NCBI GenBank assembly: GCA_020025965.1
Contig: JAHHRG010000018.1
Location: forward strand, 1 to 35,099
Direction: 5' to 3'
DNA length: 35,099 bases
Source of the DNA: Sutterella sp.
GTDB lineage: Bacteria > Pseudomonadota > Gammaproteobacteria > Burkholderiales > Burkholderiaceae_F
The translations under genes and the position numbers were made by a program. The first letter of the stretch is position 1. Each line of letters opens with the position of its first letter. This document shows, piece after piece, positions 16,324-23,881 of the stretch. Below the pieces are notes generated by a model. It was not told the DNA's origin and ran no database searches. It saw nothing but the letters and a program-made list of their open reading frames with translations.

Positions 16324-16691
16324 GTTCGTTTGAAACTCTTTTTCTTTTAAGCTTTCGAGGATGGAAGCCACGCATAGCCTAGCGAAGCCCCCGTCGGCGG
16401 GTGCAAATCCCATCCGTTACCACTAAAATGAAGTGTTTGCTCTCGAGAGGCATCCGACACGAAAATCGTCGGAACTTCACGAATGAGCAGTCAGCAACGT
16501 CTGCGGACAAAAACCCTTTTCTTTTGATTTTAGCCTTATCGGGCTTAGATGTTGCTGAAATACGATTCCGACAACTAATTTTTTCGAACGAGCGCCGTCG
16601 GCTTTCTTCGGCGTTCGCTACGGCACTGTTCGTCGAAGACTTCCATTGCGAAGACTCCGAACAGAGCCGCCAACACTAGGAAACTATCATC
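16324..16691. promoter_or_regulatory. Divergent intergenic region, ypjD-like / ffh
   Basis: These 368 bases separate two divergent genes. A possible + reading frame (16401-16679) lacks a ribosome-binding site and family resemblance, so I do not call it. On +, TTGATT at 16524-16529 and TTAGAT at 16545-16550 form only a poor promoter with a short spacer. A hairpin with a 9-bp stem including one G-T pair (16589-16597 with 16609-16617) lies about 75 bases before the ffh start, without a T-run. The region should hold promoters for both genes. Confidence 0.4.
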
Positions 16692-18101
16692 ATGCTCGAC
16701 TCGTTAAGCCAGCGCCTTTCTAAAATCGTCAAAACGATGCGCGGCCAGGCCCGACTGACAGAAGAAAACACGAAGGAAATGCTCCGTGAAGTTCGCATTG
16801 CCCTTCTTGAGGCCGACGTTGCCCTCCCTGTCGTTCGCGAAGTTTTGGCGCGCATTAAAGAAAATGCGATGGGCGAAGAAGTCGTCGGCAACCTCAATCC
16901 GGGGCAGGCTTTGGTCGGCGTCGTTCAACGCGAGCTGACGGCCATCATCGGCGGTGACGTTCCTCCGGAAGAACGCGACATCAATCTGCACGTCCAGCCG
17001 CCTGCCATCATCCTTCTCGCCGGCCTTCAGGGTGCCGGTAAGACGACAACGGCCGGCAAACTTTCCAAGTACCTCATTGAAGAAAAGAAAAAGAAAGTCC
17101 TGACGGTATCTGCTGACGTGTACCGTCCGGCCGCAATCGAACAGTTGAAGACTGTGAGTGCTCAGGCCGGTGCCGAATGGTTCCCGAGCGAAACCGGTGA
17201 ACTTCCGATCGACATCGCCCGCAAGGCTCTCGATCACGCCAAACGTCGCTTTTTCGACGTTCTTATCGTCGACACGGCCGGTCGCCTCGCCATCGATGAA
17301 AAGATGATGACCGAAGTGGCCGATTTGCATACCTTTTTGAAGCCTGCCGAAACGCTTTTCGTCATTGATGCGATGCTCGGTCAGGACGCTGTCAACACGG
17401 CGAAGGCCTTTAACGAGCGCCTTCCTCTCACTGGTGTGATTCTCACGAAGATGGATGGCGACAGCCGTGGCGGTGCCGCACTCTCCGTTCGTCACGTTAC
17501 GGGTAAACCCATCAAGTTTGTCGGTACGGCCGAAAAACTGACGGGGTTTGATGCTTTCGATCCGGAAGCCATGGCCTCTCGAATCCTCGGCATGGGCGAC
17601 ATCGTCGGCCTTGTTAAGGACGTGCAGAAGTCGATCGACATTGCCGAAGCGGAAAAACTTGCCGTCAAACTTTCGAAGGGCGACAAGTTCGATCTGAATG
17701 ATTTCCGCGCTCAGCTCATGCAGATGAGCAATATGGGAAGCTTCTCCTCCATGCTCGAAAAGTTGCCTTCCCAGTTTCAAGGACTCGCCGACAAGGTCAA
17801 CGATGAAGACGCGCAGAAAGCCGTGCGTCGTACTGTCGGCATCATCGATTCAATGACGCCCTACGAACGTCGTAAGCCCGAACTCATCAAAGCAAGTCGC
17901 AAAAAACGCATTGCTGCCGGATCCGGCGTTCAGGTGCAGGAAGTCAACCGCCTTCTCAAGCAGTTCGAACAATCTCAGGAAATGATGAAGCGCATGAAAA
18001 AGGGCGGTCTCGGCAAACTGATGCGTGCTTTAGGCGGCATGGGCGGTCTCGGCAACTTCGGTTCCGGCGGTTTCCCCGGCATGGGCGGCTTCGGCCGATA
18101 A
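16692..18101 (+). CDS. ffh: Signal recognition particle protein Ffh
   Basis: 469 residues. Ffh binds SRP RNA and signal sequences of nascent membrane proteins and hands ribosomes to FtsY. The N domain (about 1-88), the GTPase G domain with GLQGAGKTTT near 107-116, DTAGRL near 190, TKMDGDSRGG near 247, and the methionine-rich M domain (about 300-440, with MMKRMKKGG) are all present. The tail after the M domain is a glycine/methionine-rich stretch (GGMGG...GMGGFGR). The ATG at 16692 gives the canonical MLDSLSQRL start. ruvC begins three bases after the stop. I found no SRP RNA gene in the window. Confidence 0.97.
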   Translation: MLDSLSQRLSKIVKTMRGQARLTEENTKEMLREVRIALLEADVALPVVREVLARIKENAMGEEVVGNLNPGQALVGVVQRELTAIIGGDVPPEERDINLHVQPPAIILLAGLQGAGKTTTAGKLSKYLIEEKKKKVLTVSADVYRPAAIEQLKTVSAQAGAEWFPSETGELPIDIARKALDHAKRRFFDVLIVDTAGRLAIDEKMMTEVADLHTFLKPAETLFVIDAMLGQDAVNTAKAFNERLPLTGVILTKMDGDSRGGAALSVRHVTGKPIKFVGTAEKLTGFDAFDPEAMASRILGMGDIVGLVKDVQKSIDIAEAEKLAVKLSKGDKFDLNDFRAQLMQMSNMGSFSSMLEKLPSQFQGLADKVNDEDAQKAVRRTVGIIDSMTPYERRKPELIKASRKKRIAAGSGVQVQEVNRLLKQFEQSQEMMKRMKKGGLGKLMRALGGMGGLGNFGSGGFPGMGGFGR

Positions 18102-18104
18102 ACC

Positions 18105-18698
18105 TTGGTACTGAGAATCATTGGGCTTGACCCAGGGCTCAATCACACTGGCTGGGGAGTTATTGACGTCGCTGGCGGTCGCTACTCTGTGGTCGAAAGC
18201 GGGGTGATCCACGTTCCCAAAGGCGAACTTTCGAGCCGCCTCGGGCATATTGTGCGTGAATTGACGAGTGTTATCGAACGTACCTCGCCTACGCTCGCCG
18301 CGGCAGAACGAGTCTTCGTTAACGTCAATCCCCAAAGTACGCTCCGCCTCGGCCAAGCTCGTGGAGCGGCCTTGGTGGCTGCTGATCTGGCCGGACTCAC
18401 TGTTGAAGAATTCACACCCAGCGAAATCAAAGAAGCCGCCACGGGCACCGGCAAAGCCGACAAAGAAATGATCCAACGTATGATGGGCCTGCTTCTCGGC
18501 ATCGAACGGACTCTACAAGCCGACGAAGCTGACGCACTTGCCTGCGCCGTCTGTTGCGCCAATGCCGTCAAACTTCGTGCCGTCGAACGCACCGGTGGTA
18601 CAACGCGCCCCTATGCTACTGCCAGACGCGGTCGGAGCGCCTCTGGTGCTCGCTCCGCCTGGACGGCTCTCGTTACTAAAAAAGGTGATCTCCCATGA
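18105..18698 (+). CDS. ruvC: Holliday junction endonuclease RuvC
   Basis: 197 residues. RuvC cleaves Holliday junctions at the RuvAB complex. The four acidic residues of the active site are D9 (IIGLDPG), E68 (AAERVFV), D140 and D143 (ADEADALA). A basic, low-complexity tail of about 35 residues follows the catalytic fold. The start is a TTG at 18105, three bases after the ffh stop, with no clear ribosome-binding site; this suggests translation coupled to ffh. The stop overlaps the ruvA ATG (ATGA). Confidence 0.95.
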   Translation: MVLRIIGLDPGLNHTGWGVIDVAGGRYSVVESGVIHVPKGELSSRLGHIVRELTSVIERTSPTLAAAERVFVNVNPQSTLRLGQARGAALVAADLAGLTVEEFTPSEIKEAATGTGKADKEMIQRMMGLLLGIERTLQADEADALACAVCCANAVKLRAVERTGGTTRPYATARRGRSASGARSAWTALVTKKGDLP

Positions 18699-19273
18699 TT
18701 GGACGTCTCCACGGCAAACTGCTTGAGAAAGCACCGCCACAAATTCTTATCGACGTTTCGGGTGTCGGCTACGAAGTCGACGTACCGATGTCCACCTTCT
18801 GCAATCTTCCTGACATCGGTAACGATGTCACGTTGCTGACGCACTTCGTTGTTCGCGAAGACGCCATGCTACTCTACGGTTTTGCAACTGCTTCGGAACG
18901 CCAAACTTTCCGCGCGCTCATCAAGATTTCCGGCATTGGTCCCCGTATCGGCCTTGCCATTCTCTCCGGTATGAGTACCGGCGATTTGGCCAGCGCCATT
19001 GAAGAAGGGAACCTCGGCATGCTGACGCGCATTCCCGGCATAGGGAAAAAAACCGCCGAACGTCTCATTCTTGAGTTGAAAGGCAAACTCGTACTGGTTT
19101 CGGACGGAGCTTCCACACCGTCCGAAAACGGTGCTACCCGCAACGACATTACAAGCGCATTGGTGGCCCTCGGTTATTCCGAACGCGAAGCACAAAGCGC
19201 CGTCAAGAAACTCCCTGCCGATATCGGGGTGAGCGAAGGGATCCGTCAAGCCCTTAAGACTTTGGCCCGCTAA
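18695..19273 (+). CDS. ruvA: Holliday junction-binding protein RuvA
   Basis: 192 residues. The RuvA tetramer binds the four-way junction and loads RuvB. The N-terminal OB domain begins MIGRLHGKLLEK, two helix-hairpin-helix motifs are visible (ISGIGPRIGLAIL near 80 and IPGIGKKTAERLILEL near 112), and the flexible linker leads to a C-terminal domain of about 45 residues that binds RuvB (LGYSEREAQSAVKKL). The start ATG overlaps the ruvC stop by four bases, and ruvB follows after nine bases, so the three genes form one tightly coupled unit. Confidence 0.96.
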   Translation: MIGRLHGKLLEKAPPQILIDVSGVGYEVDVPMSTFCNLPDIGNDVTLLTHFVVREDAMLLYGFATASERQTFRALIKISGIGPRIGLAILSGMSTGDLASAIEEGNLGMLTRIPGIGKKTAERLILELKGKLVLVSDGASTPSENGATRNDITSALVALGYSEREAQSAVKKLPADIGVSEGIRQALKTLAR

Positions 19274-19282
19274 GGAGTCGAC

Positions 19283-20329
19283 ATGCAGAACAACGATCGC
19301 CTCATCGACGGCAATACCGCGTCACCTAACGAAGAAAATGTCGACCGCGCACTTCGCCCAGAGTCGCTGACAGAATATGTCGGTCAGGAAGCCATTCGTG
19401 AGCAACTTCACATTTTTATTGAAGCTGCTCGACGTCGGAACGAACCGCTCGACCATTTGCTCTTATTCGGTCCTCCGGGGCTCGGTAAAACGACGCTCGC
19501 TCATATTGTCGCGCACGAAATGGGAGTCAACCTTCGTCAAACGTCCGGTCCTGTTCTTGAACGCCCCGGCGATCTAGCGGCGATTCTGACGAATCTCGAG
19601 CCGCACGACATTCTCTTTATTGACGAAATCCACCGTCTTTCACCAGTCGTGGAGGAAATCCTCTATCCGGCACTCGAAGACTATCAGATCGACATTATGA
19701 TCGGCGAAGGCCCAGCCGCACGCTCCATCAAGCTCGATCTTCCGCCTTTTACGCTCATCGGCGCAACGACGCGCGCTGGATCGCTTACGAATCCTCTGCG
19801 TGCCCGATTCGGTATCGTCAATCAGCTTCAGTTTTACACCCCTGAAGAATTGGCGAGAATTGTCCGTCGCTCTGCCGGTCTTTTGAACGTTGCCATTGAC
19901 GAATCAGGAGCTTTTGAAATCGCTCGCCGCAGCAGAGGAACACCGCGTGTGGCCAACCGTCTCCTTCGACGCGTTCGCGATTATGCGGAAGTCAAACACG
20001 ACGGCCGTATTACGTCCGAGATTGCCGATCATGCGTTGCAGATGCTGAGTGTCGATCCCGAAGGACTCGATCTCATTGACTGTAAGTTTCTTTTGACTAT
20101 CATTGAGAAATTTGCCGGCGGCCCCGTCGGCATAGATAACCTTGCTGCGTCAGTCGGCGAGGATCGTGAAACTTTGGAAGACGTTGTCGAACCCTATTTA
20201 ATTCAGCAGGGGTTCGTTCAACGTACGCCCCGCGGTCGCGTTGCCACGCCGACCGCCTGGCATCATTTCAATATCACTCCTCCCGTTAACAATGCCCCCG
20301 TCGTTCGCGACCTCTTCGGTTCTTATTAA
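19283..20329 (+). CDS. ruvB: Holliday junction branch-migration ATPase RuvB
   Basis: A 348-residue AAA+ motor. Walker A is FGPPGLGKTT near 62-71, Walker B is ILFIDEIHRL near 110, the sensor-like GATTRAGSLTNPLRARFGI block lies near 160, and the C-terminal winged-helix DNA-binding domain ends at about 330 with the RTPRGRVATPTAW motif. Length matches the family (E. coli 336). GGAG lies before the ATG at 19283. It ends nine bases before the next, unrecognised membrane protein gene. Confidence 0.97.
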   Translation: MQNNDRLIDGNTASPNEENVDRALRPESLTEYVGQEAIREQLHIFIEAARRRNEPLDHLLLFGPPGLGKTTLAHIVAHEMGVNLRQTSGPVLERPGDLAAILTNLEPHDILFIDEIHRLSPVVEEILYPALEDYQIDIMIGEGPAARSIKLDLPPFTLIGATTRAGSLTNPLRARFGIVNQLQFYTPEELARIVRRSAGLLNVAIDESGAFEIARRSRGTPRVANRLLRRVRDYAEVKHDGRITSEIADHALQMLSVDPEGLDLIDCKFLLTIIEKFAGGPVGIDNLAASVGEDRETLEDVVEPYLIQQGFVQRTPRGRVATPTAWHHFNITPPVNNAPVVRDLFGSY

Positions 20330-20337
20330 GGCCCACC

Positions 20338-21033
20338 ATGACCTTCTCTTTTCCGCTTGCCGCCTTCGTCTGGATCACTTTGATCGCCTTTTTTATCACG
20401 TCTCTCGTCGTCGTGATGTCGCCTACCCGACGCCTCGCCGTCGGCCGTTTGTTCGCCCGACCCAGCTACCAGATTCTCGGTACGTTGCTAGCTGCTGGTA
20501 TTGGCATCACGATGCTCTCTGCTGTTCCGGTCGAACGAAACCAGCAGACCGATACACTTCTTCAAGTCACTATCGAAGCTATCGGAGCAGGCCTTCCTGA
20601 AAAAGCCGCGAGCGCCCCTTTTGCCGTCACTGATGTCAACGGCGAAGCGCTTGAACATGTTGCCACTCGCATGAATCCTGAAAGTACGCCGATGCGTCAT
20701 CTGGCCAAATATTCGCTTGTAGCCATTATTGCCGGCGGTGTCACGTCGGTCACGGCCATTATCTTCACGGGGATGTTGTTGGGTTTTCTCAACAAGATCA
20801 GTTACGCAGAAGGCATTCGCCGTTTGGAAAACTTTTACTGGCGTCCTGCCATGCTCACAGGGACCGTCCTTTGGATGACACTCACCTGGCTTCTACTTAT
20901 TTGGTCTGACTGGCATGTTCTTGGCACAACACTCGAAGGCTTTGACCGACTGGCCTACTGGGTCGGTCTCTCTCCCTGGTTAGGCTGTATCGGTTTCTGG
21001 GTACTAATCGTTGCGATTTTCCGAGCCAAATAA
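20338..21033 (+). CDS. Unrecognised multi-pass membrane protein
   Basis: 231 residues that I do not recognise. Five hydrophobic segments are seen at about 7-27, 46-64, 121-147, 168-190 and 207-228. A soluble stretch of about 55 residues lies between segments 2 and 3 (from PVERNQQTDT to MNPESTP). Segment 3 carries a G-G-x-x-S pattern, and segments 4 and 5 are rich in tryptophan. There is no catalytic motif or cysteine pair I can name. The gene starts nine bases after ruvB and is followed by ybgC after 64 bases, so it is probably co-transcribed with one or both. The frame is well supported by codon pattern and spacing; function unknown. Confidence 0.7.
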   Translation: MTFSFPLAAFVWITLIAFFITSLVVVMSPTRRLAVGRLFARPSYQILGTLLAAGIGITMLSAVPVERNQQTDTLLQVTIEAIGAGLPEKAASAPFAVTDVNGEALEHVATRMNPESTPMRHLAKYSLVAIIAGGVTSVTAIIFTGMLLGFLNKISYAEGIRRLENFYWRPAMLTGTVLWMTLTWLLLIWSDWHVLGTTLEGFDRLAYWVGLSPWLGCIGFWVLIVAIFRAK

Positions 21034-21097
21034 ACTCGGAAAACCACTGAAAGACGCCTATACTAAGCGCTTACCTTCTTTTTTTATCCGTCGGACT

Positions 21098-21511
21098 ATG
21101 CCGATCAATCTATTCCCTGTCCGTGTTTTCTGGGAAGACACGGACGCAGGCGGTATCGTTTATCATGCCAATTACCTGAAATTCATGGAACGGGCGAGAA
21201 GCGATCTGCTCTGCCAACTGAACTTCGATCAGAATAGCGAGCGCACTCGTGAAGACGGCGTGCTCTTTGTCGTCGCCTCGCTCGACATTGCCTACAGAAC
21301 GGCAGCCGTCTTGGGCGACAATCTGACCGTTCATACTCGAGTGGAAAAAATTCGACGCGCTTCAATCATTTTCGAACAGAACGTGATGCGAGGAAATGAA
21401 CTGATTACGGCCGGTCACGTACGCATCGGAGTTATCAATGCCGTGAGCATGCAGCCGACGGCCATTCCCGACGAGCTTTACAACAAACTTCAAACTCTTT
21501 CCCAAGACTGA
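21098..21511 (+). CDS. ybgC: Acyl-CoA thioesterase YbgC
   Basis: 137 residues with the hot-dog fold typical of Tol-linked YbgC thioesterases. The DTDAGGIVYHANYLKFMERAR segment (about 14-34) is the family active-site signature; the first Asp is the likely catalytic residue. Length matches the family (E. coli 134). In the same order as in E. coli it stands before tolQ, with 20 bases between. I chose the ATG at 21098 (MPINLF); the frame extends upstream by 29 residues that overlap the preceding gene's end and are not family-like. The E. coli enzyme hydrolyses acyl-CoA thioesters, and its link to Tol function is unclear. Confidence 0.93.
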   Translation: MPINLFPVRVFWEDTDAGGIVYHANYLKFMERARSDLLCQLNFDQNSERTREDGVLFVVASLDIAYRTAAVLGDNLTVHTRVEKIRRASIIFEQNVMRGNELITAGHVRIGVINAVSMQPTAIPDELYNKLQTLSQD

Positions 21512-21531
21512 TATCCACCAGCTGCTCCAAA

Positions 21532-22203
21532 ATGACACCTACTGCCGATCTGTCTATTCTGACGCTTATCACCAATGCCAGCCTTGTCGTCAAGGTCGTG
21601 TTAGGCATTCTCCTCTTCCTCTCGCTAGCGAGCTGGACGGTAATTTTCCAGAAATTCTTTTCCATCTCCCGCGCCAGCCGCCAGATTGAAGAATTCGAAT
21701 CCCGCTTCTGGAGCGGTACGGCTCTCAATCAGCTGATGGAAACTGCCAAGCGCAACGAAGCCGCCTCCGGTATTGAAGAACGCGTTTTCTATGCCGGCAT
21801 GAACGAATTCATGAAGCAGCACCGTGCCGATCCGCAGGCCCTCAACGGCGTTTCTCGTGCCATGCGTGCCGTTTACAACCGTGAGATGGATCATCTCGAA
21901 AACGGTCTCCCGATGCTCGCTTCGATCGGTTCCACCTCTCCCTACATCGGTCTTTTCGGTACCGTTTGGGGGATTATGAATGCGTTTACCGGTCTTTCCA
22001 CACTTGAAAACGTGAGCCTCGCCGTTGTAGCCCCTGGTATTGCGGAAGCCCTAGTGGCAACTGCTATTGGCCTTTTTGCTGCCATTCCCGCCGTTGCCGC
22101 TTTTAACTACTTCAGCAACCGCATCAATCGCCTGACGAACCGCCTCGACGGCTTCAGCGAAGAATTCCTTAACATTCTTCAACGTCAGCAACCTCGGAGC
22201 TAA
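21532..22203 (+). CDS. tolQ: Tol-Pal system protein TolQ
   Basis: A 223-residue inner-membrane protein of the MotA/TolQ/ExbB family. Three membrane segments lie at about 17-37, 130-152 and 163-190, the last two separated by a short loop (TLENVSL) with the family's conserved APGIAEALVATAIGL sequence. It forms the proton-driven stator with TolR that energises TolA. tolR starts three bases after the stop, so these genes are translated together. Confidence 0.95.
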   Translation: MTPTADLSILTLITNASLVVKVVLGILLFLSLASWTVIFQKFFSISRASRQIEEFESRFWSGTALNQLMETAKRNEAASGIEERVFYAGMNEFMKQHRADPQALNGVSRAMRAVYNREMDHLENGLPMLASIGSTSPYIGLFGTVWGIMNAFTGLSTLENVSLAVVAPGIAEALVATAIGLFAAIPAVAAFNYFSNRINRLTNRLDGFSEEFLNILQRQQPRS

Positions 22204-22206
22204 ATC

Positions 22207-22638
22207 ATGTCTCTGAGCGGTAACAAGAATCGCCGCGGACTGATGTCCGAAATGAACGTCGTCCCGTATATTGACGTCATGCTAGTTCTCGTCGTCATCC
22301 TGATGGTCGCAGCTCCTTTCGTCAATCCGAGTGTCATCAATCTGCCATCCGTGAATAAGGCCTCCAAAGCCCCCGAACAGTTGATCGAGGTCATCGTCTA
22401 TCCAGATGGAAATCTTTCGCTTCGCGAAGGGAAAGAAATGACACCCGTTGATATGCCGGGACTTATCGGTGCCGTCAAAGCGGCTCAGGAGAAAAAACCT
22501 GATACGCCTGTCGTCATCGCCGCGGACAAGGACGTTCGCTATGAAGACGTCATCAACGTTCTGAAATTACTGCAGGGAGCCGAAGTTCCCCGCGTCGGTC
22601 TCGCTCTGCGCATAGAACGCAGTTCTGAAGGCCGTTAA
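22207..22638 (+). CDS. tolR: Tol-Pal system protein TolR
   Basis: 143 residues: one membrane segment (about 20-40) with the essential aspartate at D23 in NVVPYIDVMLVLVV, followed by a periplasmic ExbD/TolR domain (VIAADKDVRYEDVINVLKLLQ). It pairs with TolQ to use the proton gradient. tolA follows after 14 bases. The position of D23 matches E. coli TolR. Confidence 0.95.
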   Translation: MSLSGNKNRRGLMSEMNVVPYIDVMLVLVVILMVAAPFVNPSVINLPSVNKASKAPEQLIEVIVYPDGNLSLREGKEMTPVDMPGLIGAVKAAQEKKPDTPVVIAADKDVRYEDVINVLKLLQGAEVPRVGLALRIERSSEGR

Positions 22639-22652
22639 CCGACGAAATTGCC

Positions 22653-23792
22653 ATGAAGGACAAAAAGCTCACAGACCGCTTCAAGCGTGAAGACAGACAG
22701 GACATGCTCCCGGCTGTCATCATGTCCGGTGCCGTGCATGCGCTTCTTTTTGTCGGTCTCTTTTCAGTCTTCCAGTGGTCGACCACCTCGGAGGTAGTCT
22801 ATGCGGAACTCTGGGCTCCGGAAGACATTTCCGCCGGCAACGATCTGACAGGGGTTGCAGAAAAAAAGCCCGACGCTACACCTCCGAGGCCTCATGAAGC
22901 CGAAGATCGACGTGAGGAGCAGGAAGCTTTGGAGCGTGAAGCTCGTGAAATGGAAGCCCTTGTTCAAAAGCAGGCCGAGGTTCAGCGCCTCCAGGCCGAA
23001 AACGAACGAATAAAGGCTGAAAAGCTCGCTGAAGAAGCTCGACGAGAAGAGGATGCTCGACGCAAAGAAGACGTCCGCCGTGCCCGTGAAAAGGCCGAAG
23101 CCGAACGTATTGAAAAGGCCCGACAGGAAGCCATTGAAGCCGAGCGCCGTGCAGAAGAAGAGCGTCTCAAGAAAGAGGCTGAACGTCTTGCTCAGGAAAA
23201 ACTCGCCGAAGAACGTCGAATAGCCGAGGAAGAACGTAAAGCACTTGAAGCCAGACGCGCTGAAGAAAAACGCATCGCTGAAGAAATGCGCATTGCGGAA
23301 GAGAAGCGAATCGCCGAGCAAAAGCGGATTGCTGCTAAGAAAAAGGCCGAAGCCGACCGACTTGAACGCGAACGTATTCGCCGTCTCATGCGTCAGCAGG
23401 AATTGGCTCGACTCAATGCCAAGGTTGATCCCGACGGTGCACGTTCCGGAAACACGCGAGGCGACAAGCGCAATACGCGCCAAAACCTCACTGGTGTCGC
23501 GCTCGCTCAATATAACGATCGTGTCATTGCCTGCGTTCGTCAGAACATCTCCATTGATGTTCCCCCCTCCACGCAGCGCAACCAATTCCGAGCGGAATAT
23601 CAGGTCCGACTTCTCCCCACTGGCGAACAGATCGGTTCTCCGCAGAAGCGGAAAGCCTCTGGCTGGGACGCTTATGACCGTGCTGTTGAGATTGCCATTC
23701 GTAAGTGCAATCCTTTCCCGAAGCCCGATATCGGCTACAATCCGCCGCGAGAACTTCTCCTGATGTTCGACCCGGTGGATGATCGTCACTAA
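22653..23792 (+). CDS. tolA: Tol-Pal system protein TolA
   Basis: 379 residues. TolA spans the periplasm and links TolQR to Pal at the outer membrane. One membrane segment lies at about 19-42. A long charged helix (about 75-250) is built of EAER/EEKRIAE-type repeats. The C-terminal TonB-like domain (about 275-379) has two cysteines (VIACVRQ and IRKCNPFP) that could pair, as in E. coli TolA. tolB and pal, which normally come next, are absent: a strong terminator follows and proS is on the opposite strand. Confidence 0.93.
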   Translation: MKDKKLTDRFKREDRQDMLPAVIMSGAVHALLFVGLFSVFQWSTTSEVVYAELWAPEDISAGNDLTGVAEKKPDATPPRPHEAEDRREEQEALEREAREMEALVQKQAEVQRLQAENERIKAEKLAEEARREEDARRKEDVRRAREKAEAERIEKARQEAIEAERRAEEERLKKEAERLAQEKLAEERRIAEEERKALEARRAEEKRIAEEMRIAEEKRIAEQKRIAAKKKAEADRLERERIRRLMRQQELARLNAKVDPDGARSGNTRGDKRNTRQNLTGVALAQYNDRVIACVRQNISIDVPPSTQRNQFRAEYQVRLLPTGEQIGSPQKRKASGWDAYDRAVEIAIRKCNPFPKPDIGYNPPRELLLMFDPVDDRH

Positions 23793-23798
23793 GAACAT

Positions 23799-23834
23799 AA
23801 AAAAGGATTTCCGTCCCAAACGGAAATCCTTTTT
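23799..23834. terminator. Bidirectional terminator between tolA and proS
   Basis: A long stem (AAAAGGATTTCCGT at 23801-23814 with its complement at 23820-23833, five-base loop) is flanked by A on the left and T on the right. It ends the tol transcript on + and can stop the proS transcript on -. Confidence 0.9.
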
Positions 23835-23843
23835 TTCATGCGG

Positions 23844-23872
23844 TGACAGACCACTCCAGTGAGGGTCTGTCA
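23844..23872 (-). other. Second hairpin just past the proS stop
   Basis: A 9-bp stem (23844-23852 with 23864-23872) has an inner CACT/AGTG pairing. It lies between the proS stop and the bidirectional terminator. It has no T-run of its own, so it may protect the 3' end of the proS message or help termination. Confidence 0.5.
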
Positions 23873-23881
23873 GAATCGCGA

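Noticed and set aside
16401..16679. Possible 92-residue gene in front of ffh
   Set aside because: GTG start without ribosome-binding site, no recognisable family, and it overlaps the likely promoter and leader of ffh.
16704..17780. 358-codon open frame on the minus strand
   Set aside because: It is antisense to ffh and shows no domain pattern.
22900..23400. Repetitive sequence resembling a tandem repeat
   Set aside because: It codes for the charged helix of TolA; the repeats are protein-level heptad-like patterns, not a DNA repeat element.
22764..23819. 351-codon minus-strand frame rich in Phe, Leu and Ser
   Set aside because: It is the antisense image of the TolA charged repeats and runs through the terminator.
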